From: Prevotella sp.
Lineage (GTDB): Bacteria; Bacteroidota; Bacteroidia; Bacteroidales; Bacteroidaceae
Length of the DNA: 34,368 nucleotides
Direction of reading: 5' to 3'
Assembly: GCA_017474925.1 (NCBI GenBank)
Contig: JAFVGN010000014.1
Coordinates: forward strand, 1-34,368
Numbering within the stretch: position 1 is the first letter of the stretch; every line of letters begins with the position of its first letter. The notes below the pieces were generated by a model. The model searched no databases. It was given only the letters and a program-made list of their open reading frames with translations, and had not been told where the DNA came from. Shown one piece after another: positions 24,199-31,435 of this stretch. Position numbers and translations under genes: made by a program.

Positions 24199-24624
24199 TC
24201 ATAGCCCGTCGTAGTCGATGATGGTCTTGCGCCACTCGTCGGAAAATGGTATGGACTGCTTTTGCTCCAGATCATACAGTACCAATATCGACAGGCAGCG
24301 GCTCTTCACCTCCTGCGTATCGGTGTCGAAGATTTCCTGTTCCAGATGGAAGCTCTTGTTGCCGAGCTTGACGGTACGAGTGCGGACGGCAATATGGTCA
24401 GCGCCTTTTATCTGGGCAAAGAACTCCACTTCTATCTTCACCACGAAAATGGCATACCGGTCCCAGTCAAAGCCTTTGCATACGGTGGAGACATAGTCTG
24501 TCTTACCTGAGTCGTAGAACTGGAAATATATGGTATTGTTCACGTGCCCGAACTTGTCAACGTCGTTGAAACGTATCTGCAGCGGCACCACGTTGTGATA
24601 TGCGTTACTTCTTTCTTCTGCCAT
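24199..24624 (-). CDS. Hotdog-fold acyl-CoA thioesterase
   Basis: The 141-residue protein has the 4-hydroxybenzoyl-CoA thioesterase (YbgC-like) signature VPLQIRFNDVDKFGHVNNTIYF with the catalytic aspartate in RFNDVDKFGHVNN. SRCLSILVLYDLEQKQ closes the hotdog sheet. Members hydrolyse acyl-CoA thioesters and act as tetramers. It is monocistronic, with a TACCTTTG box upstream (minus strand, 24655-24662) and a terminator downstream. Confidence 0.9.
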   Translation of the reverse strand: MAEERSNAYHNVVPLQIRFNDVDKFGHVNNTIYFQFYDSGKTDYVSTVCKGFDWDRYAIFVVKIEVEFFAQIKGADHIAVRTRTVKLGNKSFHLEQEIFDTDTQEVKSRCLSILVLYDLEQKQSIPFSDEWRKTIIDYDGL

Positions 24625-24654
24625 CTTAATTTCCTAATCTTTTGTTTTCGCGTG

Positions 24655-24662
24655 CAAAGGTA
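24655..24662 (-). promoter_or_regulatory. -7 box of the thioesterase gene
   Basis: TACCTTTG on the minus strand lies 31 bases before the ATG and gives a short leader. Confidence 0.6.
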
Positions 24663-24715
24663 CTACTTTCTCAGTAGAATCCGCACGATGACGCTAGGAA
24701 AACAATAAAATTTGT

Positions 24716-25215
24716 TTATTTTCCTTCCCTGTATTCCGTCGGTGTTACACCCGTGTGCTTCTTGAAATAGCGGGCGAAGGAGGCCTGCTCGCTGAAGCCG
24801 AAACGGTCGGCAATAGCCTGTATGCTCGTTTCAGGCTCGTAGGTGAGCGCCTGCTTCACGACGCTGCTGAAATGCTTGGGCGAGAGGCAGAAGAGGTCGG
24901 CATAGAACTGCACATCGCGGTGCTGGCGGCAGTGCTCGATGATGGCATTGTAGAAGCGGTTGCTCAGCCACATGGTGTCGGCGGCGGTGGGGCCTACGGC
25001 GGTGTCGTGGTAGTGGTCGATGATTTGCGACATGGTGTAGATGCAGCTCACCAGCGTGTCCTCGCGGTTCTTGAGGTCGAGCCTTAAGATGCAGCGCATG
25101 GTGTCGATATAGGTCAGGATGTCGTCGTACTGGCTGTCGGTGAGGTGGAAATGAGGAACCTGCTCGTAGGCGAACCGCTTGTTGCTGAAGTTGAGGCGGT
25201 TCATCTCGGGAGTTA
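24716..25215 (-). pseudogene. AraC-family regulator, 5'-truncated with internal deletion
   Basis: The 3' part of a Bacteroidales AraC regulator is readable: linker RLNFSNKRFAYEQVPHFHLTDSQYDDI, then RDVQFYADLFCLSPKHFSSVVKQ and TSIQAIADRFGFSEQASFARYFKKHTGVTPTEYR. Two defects are visible. The N-terminal sensing domain is missing, and upstream of about 25215 the frame runs antisense through a different gene. Between SSVVKQ and TYEPETSIQ about 20-25 residues that normally join the two helix-turn-helix motifs are absent, in frame. An internal start (ATG 25204) would give 162 residues, but DNA binding is doubtful. Confidence 0.75.
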
Positions 25216-25381
25216 TCCTGCAAGGCGAAGAAGGCACATACAACATTCCCGTTGTCAGTGTCGCCAATACCATAGACAACAATGACCTGTTGGGCGCAAC
25301 AGCCGAGGTTGACACTTCGTCCGGAAGTTACTATGCGCTGACCAAGCTGTCAGGAAGTGCCGTTGGCTTCAAACTTGTACG
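25216..25381 (+). pseudogene. Fragment of a surface/secreted protein (near-C-terminal segment)
   Basis: In one plus-strand frame the segment reads GEEGTYNIPVVSV then ANTIDNNDLLGATAEVDTSS and ALTKLSGSAVGFKLV. This pattern (NNxLxG...VLT...VGFyxv) is common near the C termini of Bacteroidales secreted Ig-like or leucine-rich proteins. It has no start, follows directly on the broken AraC piece in opposite orientation and ends where another fragment begins in a different frame. The parent family is inferred from style only. Confidence 0.45.
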
Positions 25382-25813
25382 CTGAACGTCGTTGGCAACG
25401 TGAAGCACGGCATCAAAACGGGCGAGTACTTCACCATCAAGAACGCTACCATCAACGTGACTTCGGCTGTGGGCGACGGTATCAACTGCGAGGAGTACTT
25501 CCTGATGGAAAGCGGTACGATTAATTTCAGCGGCACGCAGGACGATGGTATCCAGTGCGACATCGATGGCGATGCCTCGACGGGCGAGACTGACGACCAT
25601 GAGGACGAGGACAGCGGAAACGTCTATATCGAGGGCGGTACCATCATCGTCATCGGTGGACTGGAGAGTGGCGCACAACTCACACAGTCGTGCTATCAGA
25701 CTTCGTCGTGGAGCAAGAACACTTGGTATGCGATGACCATAGGCAGCGACACGTTCGTCTTTAAGACCCCATCCAGTGGTGGTAGCACGATGGTTGGAGC
25801 CTGTAACAGATGA
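25382..25813 (+). pseudogene. Fragment of a carbohydrate-binding (DUF4353-type) surface protein
   Basis: The frame opens without a start as LNVVGNVKHGIKTGEYFTIKN and continues with repeated beta-helix turns: NATINVTSAVGDGINCEEYF, ESGTINFSGTQDDGIQCDID, then a DDHEDED acidic stretch and YIEGGTIIVIGG. These GDGI...GGTI repeats are typical of the Bacteroidales carbohydrate-binding-domain proteins annotated DUF4353. The signal peptide and N-terminal half are missing. The end, SGGSTMVGACNR, is cut short compared with the long tails usual for the family. Confidence 0.6.
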
Positions 25814-25855
25814 GATATATAATAAGCTACAATGACAATTCCCAATAAATCATAA

Positions 25856-25870
25856 ATCCTAAGGTAGGAT
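25856..25870. other. Small perfect dyad ATCCTA-AGG-TAGGAT
   Basis: A 6-3-6 palindrome sits just upstream of the promoter of the GH78 remnant. No T-run follows. It could be an operator or a chance dyad. Confidence 0.25.
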
Positions 25871-25894
25871 CAACCTGCTTTGTATTTTTTTGAG

Positions 25895-25902
25895 TAAATT
25901 TG
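25895..25902 (+). promoter_or_regulatory. -7 box of the GH78 remnant / glycosidase unit
   Basis: TAAATTTG, with TTTG about 16 bases upstream, resembles a Bacteroidetes promoter. It would transcribe the damaged GH78 gene and the intact glycosidase-like gene after it. Confidence 0.4.
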
Positions 25903-25929
25903 TCGTCGCGTAATAAATCAAAAACAAGA

Positions 25930-26492
25930 ATGAACAAACTACTTACTACACTATTGCTGCTGACGATTGGGCAGGGAATCCAAGCACAGACATGGATATG
26001 GTATCCTGGCGATATGGATATCTGGACTGGCAACCGTATCAATAACCTGAGGACGGAGAACGGCTCCTTCTACCCAACCTTCTGGCGTGCCGACAGCCAT
26101 TGCCAGACTGTGGAGTTCCAAAAGGTCGTTGACCTAGCGATGCCGGAAGAGGTCGAAATCGCTGCCGAAGGTCAATATGGTATCAGGATAGATAACCACA
26201 AATATGTCTTTGGTATGCCAAAGACCTTTACCGTGCCACAGGGCAAGCACACCCTGCATATTGCCGTCAACAATCTGTCCTCCCCTCCAGCCATCTATGT
26301 GAAGGGCAAGACCGTCCAGAGCGACACGACATGGACGGTGACGGACTATACCGATGCCACCCGTACAGACACATCGAGATGAACCGCAAGCAGGTCAGCA
26401 TCGAGGCTACCGGCTGCGGCACGGGAACTCTCATCATCGGCAAGAAACAGATAACGATTGAACCTGGTATCAAGAAAACTATCAAATACTAA
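25930..26492 (+). pseudogene. GH78-type alpha-L-rhamnosidase with large internal deletion
   Basis: The N terminus is a signal peptide followed by WIWYPGDMDIWTGNRINNLR, AEGQYGIRIDNHKYVFGMP and SSPPAIYVKGKTVQSDTTW. This is the lead domain of Bacteroides-type GH78 rhamnosidases, which normally exceed 700 residues. Around 26365 it jumps to the extreme C terminus, readable in another frame (MNRKQVSIEATGCGTGTLII then IEPGIKKTIKY, TAA at 26490). The (alpha/alpha)6 catalytic barrel is gone and the frames do not match, so translation ends at TGA 26380-26382. The start is ATG 25930. It sits 2 bases before the next gene and may still provide its transcript and coupling. Confidence 0.8.
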
Positions 26493-26494
26493 CG

Positions 26495-28375
26495 ATGAAG
26501 AAATTTGTATTCTTTCTTTTCTGCCTCTTGTGCTGCCAGATAATAGCAGCACAGCGCGTATGCTATTCTGATGGCAGCATCACCATAGAGGGCGACCCGA
26601 TGACGTGGACACTTGCTACCGACGGAACGCAGTATCCGTGGGTCACCAGTCAGTACCAGTGGGGCAAGACCTACTATGAAGCCGACGGAGAAATTGCCGT
26701 CAATACAGAACGTCGGCAGGACGGCAGCGACATCGTCGAGACATATACCTTCACAAACACGTCGAAGCGCAAGATGTCGCTGAAGAACGTCGGCATCTAC
26801 ACGCCGTTTAACGACAACTATCCCGATGCCAAGACCTGCATGACGCAACGCTGCAACGCACATATCAATGCCAACGGACGCGGTGCATGGGTAAACGCTT
26901 TGCGGATGAACGGTGTGGGCCCGCACCTTGGACTGATGGTCACCGAGGGCGAAATTACCGACTATGACGTATGGGAGCGCGGACAAAAGAAGGGTATGTC
27001 AAACTTCCGTGGCGTCCTTGCCCTTTTTCCGCCTGACATGATGCTGAAGCCCGGCCAGAGCTACCGCCTGACGTGGCGCATCTTTACCCATCAGGGCGGC
27101 GACTTCGACCAGCAACTGCTCAGACGAAGCGGCACGGTGGTCAGGAGCGAGAAATATGTCTATGCCGTAGGCGAGACAGCCAAGGTCGATTTCGCCACCA
27201 GTAGAGGTACGAAGACGGTCAGACGGAAGATAACGGCAACGGGCGACATAGATATTGAATACAAAGGTACTCACGCCCTTCTGTTAGGCATCAGTGACGA
27301 ACAAAAGTTGATTGAGAAGCGCATTCGCTTCATCCTCGAACGACAGCAGATGCAGGACAAATCCGACTCTCGCTACGGAGCCTTTATGATTTTCGACAAT
27401 GAGGGTGACTCGATACTGACCAACGACCAGGGACGCAGCGACCTCAGTGAAGGTCGTGAACGCTTGGGAATAGGTATAGCGCTTGCGGCATACGGCCTAA
27501 TTGAAAAAGAAGAAAGTAGAAATGAGAAATTGCTATCTGCCTTGGAACGCTATGCTAAGTTCGTACGCGAGCGGCTGCAATATCCCGACTATCGGACAAA
27601 ATCAAACGTCAATGGCGGCAAGAACCGAGGCTACAACTATGCCTGGGTAGCTGACTTCTATTTCCGCATGGCTATGCTGACTGGCGAGGCGCAGTATGCA
27701 CGTGACGGCTATGCTACCTTGCAGTCGCTCTATCGTCAGTTCGGATATGGCTTCTATTGCATCGACTATCCCGTAACGACAGGTCTGCAGGCATTGCAAC
27801 AGACGGGACTGACTTTCGAACGCGACATGCTTCTTCAGGACTTCAAAGCCACAGCGGATATTTTCGTAAAGAACGGTCTGAACTTCCCAAGCTTCGAGGT
27901 AAACTACGAGCAAAGTATCATCGCTCCTGCTGTGCAGTTCCTATGCGAAGTATATTTAGCGACAAAAGAACAGAAATATCTCAAGGCAGCACAAGGTATG
28001 ATGCCTGCACTTGGAGCACTCAGCGCACGGCAGCCCAACTACCATCAGCACGAGATAGCCATCCGTCACTGGGACGGATATTGGTTCGGCAAGCGTCAGA
28101 CCTACGGCGATGTCTATCCCCATTATTGGAGCTGTATCACCGCTGCCGCCTATCACTACTATGCCAAGGCTACGAGCATTCAGGACTATCAACAGCGTGC
28201 CGAGAATATTGTGCGTGGTAACCTCTCGCTCTTCCGTGAGGACGGTAGTGCCACCTGTGCTTTCGTCTTCCCTCGCCGTGTCAACGATGGGCCAGCCCAT
28301 TATGCCGATGCATACGCCAACGACCAGGACTGGGCACTGCTTTTTTACATGTTGGTAAATGAGAAAAATATATAA
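26495..28375 (+). CDS. Secreted six-hairpin glycosidase-like protein
   Basis: The 626-residue precursor has a signal peptide (MKKFVFFLFCLLCCQIIAA) and an N-terminal beta-sandwich region to about residue 250 (ITIEGDPMTWTLATDGTQYPW). A C-terminal helical (alpha/alpha)6 region follows: NRGYNYAWVADFYFRMAMLTGE, YGFYCIDYPVTTGLQALQQTG, IAPAVQFLCEVYLATKEQKYL, HWDGYWFGKRQTYGDVYPHYWS. This layout is that of bacterial hairpin glycosidases and some uronyl hydrolases. I do not assign a CAZy family. Its position after a rhamnosidase remnant suggests a role on rhamnose-containing plant polysaccharide. It looks complete. Confidence 0.7.
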   Translation: MKKFVFFLFCLLCCQIIAAQRVCYSDGSITIEGDPMTWTLATDGTQYPWVTSQYQWGKTYYEADGEIAVNTERRQDGSDIVETYTFTNTSKRKMSLKNVGIYTPFNDNYPDAKTCMTQRCNAHINANGRGAWVNALRMNGVGPHLGLMVTEGEITDYDVWERGQKKGMSNFRGVLALFPPDMMLKPGQSYRLTWRIFTHQGGDFDQQLLRRSGTVVRSEKYVYAVGETAKVDFATSRGTKTVRRKITATGDIDIEYKGTHALLLGISDEQKLIEKRIRFILERQQMQDKSDSRYGAFMIFDNEGDSILTNDQGRSDLSEGRERLGIGIALAAYGLIEKEESRNEKLLSALERYAKFVRERLQYPDYRTKSNVNGGKNRGYNYAWVADFYFRMAMLTGEAQYARDGYATLQSLYRQFGYGFYCIDYPVTTGLQALQQTGLTFERDMLLQDFKATADIFVKNGLNFPSFEVNYEQSIIAPAVQFLCEVYLATKEQKYLKAAQGMMPALGALSARQPNYHQHEIAIRHWDGYWFGKRQTYGDVYPHYWSCITAAAYHYYAKATSIQDYQQRAENIVRGNLSLFREDGSATCAFVFPRRVNDGPAHYADAYANDQDWALLFYMLVNEKNI

Positions 28376-28400
28376 AGGAATTAACTAAAACAAAACAATT

Positions 28401-28916
28401 ATGAAAGTTCTTATTTTACAAGGCTCTCCAAGAGCCAATGGTAACACCGCTTGGATGGCAGAAGAGTACAAGAAGGCTGCCGAGGCAGCAGGTCATGAGG
28501 TGACGCTGGTGAATGTCGCCAGAAAGAAGATTGCAGGCTGTTTGGCCTGTGAGTATTGTCACGGTAAAGGTAATGGTGCTTGCATCCAGAAGGACGACAT
28601 GCAGGAATTATATCCGCTGATGAACGAGGCAGAGGTACTGGTGCTGGCTGCGCCCATCTATTACTTCACTCTCTGCGCCCAGATTCAGGCTCCCATACAG
28701 CGCATGTACTGCGTCAACAAACCCGCCAACGTGAAGAAGATGGCGCTACTGATGTCGTCCTATTCGCCTAACGTATATGACGGAGCAACAGCTGAGTTCC
28801 GCGACATCTGCAACTACTGGAAGGTGGTGAACATGGGTTTTGTCTCTGCCAAGATCGACGAGCAGAAGACTGAAGAGACCAAACAGAAGGTGATAGAACT
28901 TGTAGAAAAATTATAA
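28401..28916 (+). CDS. Flavodoxin-family NAD(P)H-dependent oxidoreductase
   Basis: The 171-residue protein begins MKVLILQGSPRANGNTAWMA, the FMN phosphate loop of the NADPH-dependent FMN reductase/flavodoxin-like superfamily. It has CLACEYCHGKGNGACIQKDDM, the cysteine-rich loop found in many anaerobe members, and LAAPIYYFTLCAQIQAPIQRMY. It probably transfers electrons from NAD(P)H to quinone-, nitro- or iron-type acceptors. It starts 25 bases after the glycosidase stop with an AAAACAATT leader. A second start, for a broken gene, follows at once. Confidence 0.85.
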   Translation: MKVLILQGSPRANGNTAWMAEEYKKAAEAAGHEVTLVNVARKKIAGCLACEYCHGKGNGACIQKDDMQELYPLMNEAEVLVLAAPIYYFTLCAQIQAPIQRMYCVNKPANVKKMALLMSSYSPNVYDGATAEFRDICNYWKVVNMGFVSAKIDEQKTEETKQKVIELVEKL

Positions 28917-28927
28917 AAAGTAATTAT

Positions 28928-29128
28928 ATGAAGAAGATTATTTTATGCCTTATAGCAATGATGGGCGTAATAACTGTTTCAGCCCAACAGAAAGTAGAAT
29001 GCGATGCTCAGGCCGCCATCAACAACATCAGGAAATTTATGAAATACCCATGTGAGAACTGCAAGCTACGTGCTACGCGGATACTGTGCTGCTGTATGAC
29101 GGAAAGTTCGGTGAGAAAGAGGTTATAG
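28928..29128 (+). pseudogene. N-terminal fragment of a secreted protein
   Basis: A signal peptide (MKKIILCLIAMMGVITVSAQ) and about 28 mature residues (VECDAQAAINNIRKFMKYPC...) are followed, near 29075, by sequence that makes sense only on the other strand, as part of an AraC regulator. The frame then ends at a chance TAG. The original gene has lost nearly all of its coding region. Confidence 0.65.
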
Positions 29129-29286
29129 AGCATCCGCAGGCTGTCGTTGGCCAGTGGAAGTCCCATCTGCTGATAGTGAATCATCATCTGCATCAGTTCG
29201 CGCAGGCAGTGAAAATCGTCGGTTTTCAGCGGGAGCACGGGCGAGGTTAATTCCACCACCGTGAAGTAGGGTATACATAGTTGCAC
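29076..29286 (-). pseudogene. AraC-family regulator linker fragment
   Basis: Reading leftward from a GTG at 29286, the sequence PYFTVVELTSPVLPLKTDDF, then CLRELMQMMIHYQQMGLPL and LRMLYNLFLTELSVIQQHS matches the linker region of Bacteroidales AraC regulators just before the DNA-binding domain. The helix-turn-helix part is absent: the frame runs into antisense of a secreted-protein gene. The N-terminal sensor is also missing, although a promoter box (TATCTTTG, minus strand 29305-29298) lies directly upstream. It differs in sequence from the AraC remnant near 25 kb, so the two are separate genes. Confidence 0.6.
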
Positions 29287-29297
29287 ATATTTTGCCG

Positions 29298-29305
29298 CAA
29301 AGATA
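29298..29305 (-). promoter_or_regulatory. -7 box reading into the AraC fragment
   Basis: TATCTTTG on the minus strand fits TAnnTTTG and points into the broken AraC fragment. It is divergent from the ferritin promoter. Confidence 0.4.
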
Positions 29306-29357
29306 CGAATTATTTTTGAGTTTGTTTCGTTTTAGTCGGTTTTTGTTTCGTTTGGGC

Positions 29358-29390
29358 TTGCAATTCTATAAAATATTATGTGTACTTTTG
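29358..29390 (+). promoter_or_regulatory. Promoter of the ferritin-rubredoxin operon
   Basis: TTG at 29358 and TACTTTTG at 29383-29390 form a Bacteroidetes promoter (spacing slightly long). The upstream stretch has two TTTGTTTCGTTT words. The leader to the ATG is about 45 nt. Confidence 0.55.
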
Positions 29391-29439
29391 CAACCAGATA
29401 GCTAATAACATTATTATTCACTTTAAAATAATTCAAACT

Positions 29440-29895
29440 ATGGACAAGCAGAAATCAATCGAAGCATTACAGTTTTTCGTAACAGGCCTCTCAGAGGGCG
29501 CATTCGTACACAAGGTACAGGGACAGATTTTCAAGGCTCAGGGCTTCACGAAGCTGGGCGAGAAGTACATCGGCCACTACACGGAGGAGATGGAATGGGT
29601 GGAGAAGTTCATCGACCGCATCCTCGACCTGGGCGGCGAGGTGAAGGTAGAGAAGCATGAAGCTCGCGCACTCTGCTACGACCCCGTGGAGTACATCAAG
29701 GAGGACCTGAAGATTCAGGAGCCAGGTGTGGAGTTGCTGCGCAAGTGCATGGGTTCGGTATGCGAGGACTATCTCACCTTCGACATCTTGAAAGACTATC
29801 TAGCCGACGAGGAAGAGGATCTCTACTGGAGCCAAGGCGCACTCGAAATGATTGAGAAGATTGGCGCACAGAACTGGCTGATCATGCAGATGTAA
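29440..29895 (+). CDS. Ferritin-like / bacterioferritin-like diiron protein
   Basis: The 151-residue helical protein has carboxylate-rich helices placed as in bacterioferritin- and Dps-like four-helix bundles: ALQFFVTGLSEGAFVHKVQG, KYIGHYTEEMEWVEKFIDRIL, SVCEDYLTFDILKDYLADEEEDL. Ligands appear to be in SEGAF, YTEEMEW and EDYLTFD...ADEEED. The ATG at 29440 fits a normal leader; the open frame further upstream overlaps the promoter. It heads an operon with a winged-helix protein, rubredoxin and an MBL-rubredoxin fusion, so a role in iron storage or peroxide and oxygen defence is likely. Confidence 0.8.
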   Translation: MDKQKSIEALQFFVTGLSEGAFVHKVQGQIFKAQGFTKLGEKYIGHYTEEMEWVEKFIDRILDLGGEVKVEKHEARALCYDPVEYIKEDLKIQEPGVELLRKCMGSVCEDYLTFDILKDYLADEEEDLYWSQGALEMIEKIGAQNWLIMQM

Positions 29896-29915
29896 AACAT
29901 TAAACATTGACTATT

Positions 29916-30086
29916 ATGAAAGAGAAGGTATTACAGGCCATGCGTGAGTTCGGCGCTCCCGTGAACGCTGGCAAAATTGCGGAAATCACAGGTATCGACC
30001 GCAAAGAGGTTGACAAGGCTTTTGCCGAGTTGAAGAAGGAGGGTGCGATTGTTTCGCCCGTACGTTGCAAGTGGCAACCCGCTTGA
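29916..30086 (+). CDS. Small winged-helix protein (56 aa)
   Basis: MKEKVLQAMREFGAPVNAGK opens a 56-residue protein that continues IAEITGIDRKEVDKAFAELK and ends in a short hairpin with VRCKWQPA. The pattern is a minimal helix-turn-helix with a wing: helix 1 VLQAM, helix 2 KIAEITGI, recognition helix EVDKAFAELKKEG. It is likely a DNA-binding or redox-sensing transcription factor, and the single cysteine in VRCKW could be functional. It lies 20 bases after the ferritin-like gene and upstream of rubredoxin. The function is inferred from fold alone. Confidence 0.7.
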   Translation: MKEKVLQAMREFGAPVNAGKIAEITGIDRKEVDKAFAELKKEGAIVSPVRCKWQPA

Positions 30087-30120
30087 TTATCTCTCATGGC
30101 CCCTTAGGCTTACGCCGTTT

Positions 30121-30135
30121 CCCCGATTAACGGGG
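30121..30135 (+). other. Hairpin CCCCG-ATTAA-CGGGG
   Basis: A perfect 5 bp stem with a 5-base loop sits between the winged-helix and rubredoxin genes, 17 bases before a larger structured element. No T-run follows, so it is not an ordinary terminator. Confidence 0.4.
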
Positions 30136-30152
30136 ACACTCAAATCTTCAAC

Positions 30153-30209
30153 GGGCGGCAAGCAAGGTGACTGAGTCTTTAGGCTGGAAGACACCGATAC
30201 TTGCTGCCC
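30153..30209 (+). ncRNA. Structured RNA-like element upstream of rubredoxin
   Basis: GGGCGGCAAG (30153-30162) pairs with CTTGCTGCCC (30200-30209). GGTG (30166-30169) pairs with CACC (30192-30195). AGTC-TTTA-GGCT forms a terminal hairpin. Between the last two stems is an internal loop, ACTG opposite GGAAG(A). An ACUG/GGAAG loop followed by GAUAC-y-UGC recalls the 3' half of cobalamin-class riboswitches. The 5' receptor half of that class is not present, so this may be a deleted relative or an unrelated RNA. It ends 28 bases before the rubredoxin ATG. Confidence 0.35.
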
Positions 30210-30237
30210 CTTTCTAATCCTAAAACGAAAGAATGAT

Positions 30238-30399
30238 ATGACAAAGTTCAAATGCCCCTGCAAATACACCTACGACCCCGAAAAGGGCGACCCCAAGCAG
30301 AACATCCCTCCCGGCACTCCCTTTGAGGAGCTGCCCGACACATGGCGCTGTCCCCGCTGCAAGCGTAAGAAAGAGAAATTCACCCCAGTAGAAGAATAA
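30238..30399 (+). CDS. Rubredoxin with a CPC first metal knuckle
   Basis: The 53-residue protein has [10 protein letters not shown], the [18 protein letters not shown] core and the second CxxC knuckle (CPRCK) of rubredoxin. The first knuckle reads KCPCKY where CxxCGY is usual: the cysteines are separated by one residue (CPC), so the iron site would be altered or the backbone shifted. The MBL-rubredoxin fusion next door has the normal [10 protein letters not shown]. Rubredoxins carry electrons to peroxide- or oxygen-reducing partners; here the ferritin-like protein and the MBL fusion are candidates. A second ATG lies 5 bases upstream, out of frame. Confidence 0.88.
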   Translation: MTKFKCPCKYTYDPEKGDPKQNIPPGTPFEELPDTWRCPRCKRKKEKFTPVEE

Positions 30400-30409
30400 A
30401 TTAAGAATT

Positions 30410-31351
30410 ATGGAAATCAAAGCAGTTATATTCCGCAGAGACGGATTCTACACCCAACCCTTTGTGTTCGGAGGCGAGGAAGGACAGGATAAGTTTGACA
30501 AGAACATCCGCTATCGCGGCAGTCTGCAGAACTATCTGATTGATACGGGCAGCGAAGTGATTCTGGTGGATACCGGCCTGCCTGCAGGCTTTCCAGAAGA
30601 AGTGCCCAATGAGGATTCGCCCATCTTCACCGGCAAGGACATCAGTAGCTATATGGATGCCTTTAAAACCCTCGGCTACCAGCCAGAGCAGGTGACGAAG
30701 ATACTGGTTACCCACAAGCATGCTGACCACACCGGCGAACTGAAAAGTTTTCCCAGCGCGAAGATCTATGTGAATCAGGAGGAGATGGATGCCGCCGAGC
30801 TTCAGGGACTCACGAACCTCGTTCCTGTCAGCTATACTGATGGAGCCTACTACAACTTCCCTGAAAGCCAAAAGATAGCAGACGGCATCTACTACATCAA
30901 GGCCAAGGGTCACACCAAGGGCAACAGCATCATCATTGTCGAGATGGACGGTCTGTTCTACATGATTCACGGGGACATCACCTATGTGGACGAAGCACTC
31001 TACGAGGACAAGCTGTCTATCGTTTTTGACGACCTGCCAGCTGCCCGTGAGACCCTCAACCGCGTGCGTGAGTTCATCCGTAACCACCCCACCGTCTATT
31101 GTGGCACCCACACACCACAGGGCTATGAGAACCTAGAGGCCAAGCGCGTGATGGACCTAAATAATCCTGTGCCAACCCTTTTGGCCGAAGTCGATTTCTC
31201 CAAGCAGGAAGCCTCCGGTAAGTACGTCTGCTCCATCTGCGGCTACGTCTATGACCCCGCAGAGCACGACGGTGTTGCTTTCGAAGACCTGTCAGACGAC
31301 TGGCGTTGTCCCCGTTGCAAGCAGCCGAAGGAGAAATTCAATAAAGCGTAA
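30410..31351 (+). CDS. MBL-fold hydrolase with C-terminal rubredoxin domain
   Basis: The 313-residue fusion starts with a metallo-beta-lactamase domain: [35 protein letters not shown] and [11 protein letters not shown]. It ends in a full rubredoxin domain (residues about 268-313) with [10 protein letters not shown] and [13 protein letters not shown]. No flavodoxin domain is present, so it is not a classical flavodiiron protein. A redox-linked MBL enzyme fed by its own rubredoxin is the simplest reading. The ATG is 10 bases after the rubredoxin stop, in an AATTAAGAATT spacer. A terminator follows. Confidence 0.88.
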   Translation: MEIKAVIFRRDGFYTQPFVFGGEEGQDKFDKNIRYRGSLQNYLIDTGSEVILVDTGLPAGFPEEVPNEDSPIFTGKDISSYMDAFKTLGYQPEQVTKILVTHKHADHTGELKSFPSAKIYVNQEEMDAAELQGLTNLVPVSYTDGAYYNFPESQKIADGIYYIKAKGHTKGNSIIIVEMDGLFYMIHGDITYVDEALYEDKLSIVFDDLPAARETLNRVREFIRNHPTVYCGTHTPQGYENLEAKRVMDLNNPVPTLLAEVDFSKQEASGKYVCSICGYVYDPAEHDGVAFEDLSDDWRCPRCKQPKEKFNKA

Positions 31352-31352
31352 T

Positions 31353-31377
31353 AAAGGAGGGCTTCGGCTCTCCTTTT
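31353..31377 (+). terminator. Terminator after MBL-rubredoxin gene
   Basis: AAAGGAGGGC-TTCG-GCTCTCCTTTT is a strong stem with a stable TTCG tetraloop and a T-run, directly after the stop codon. Confidence 0.9.
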
Positions 31378-31421
31378 GCATATAATATGATTTAGGTATT
31401 GTACAATTCCAAAAATTATTG

Positions 31422-31429
31422 TACTTTTG
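31422..31429 (+). promoter_or_regulatory. -7 box directly before the ZIP gene (leaderless transcript)
   Basis: TACTTTTG ends 6 bases before the ATG at 31436. The transcript would start at or next to the start codon. TTG in GTATTGTACAAT upstream serves as the -33 box. Confidence 0.55.
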
Positions 31430-31435
31430 CACACG

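Noticed and set aside
24716-29300. Insertion sequence or phage as the cause of the gene fragments
   Set aside because: I see no transposase or integrase motif, no terminal inverted repeats with target duplications and no phage gene in this stretch.
30153-30209. tRNA or complete cobalamin riboswitch
   Set aside because: There is no anticodon or T-loop pattern and the length is wrong for tRNA. The 5' aptamer half and peripheral conserved boxes of the cobalamin class are missing, so only a resemblance is claimed.
30401-31111. Long minus-strand frame opposite the MBL-rubredoxin gene
   Set aside because: Antisense of a clear two-domain enzyme, with no ribosome site or recognisable motif.
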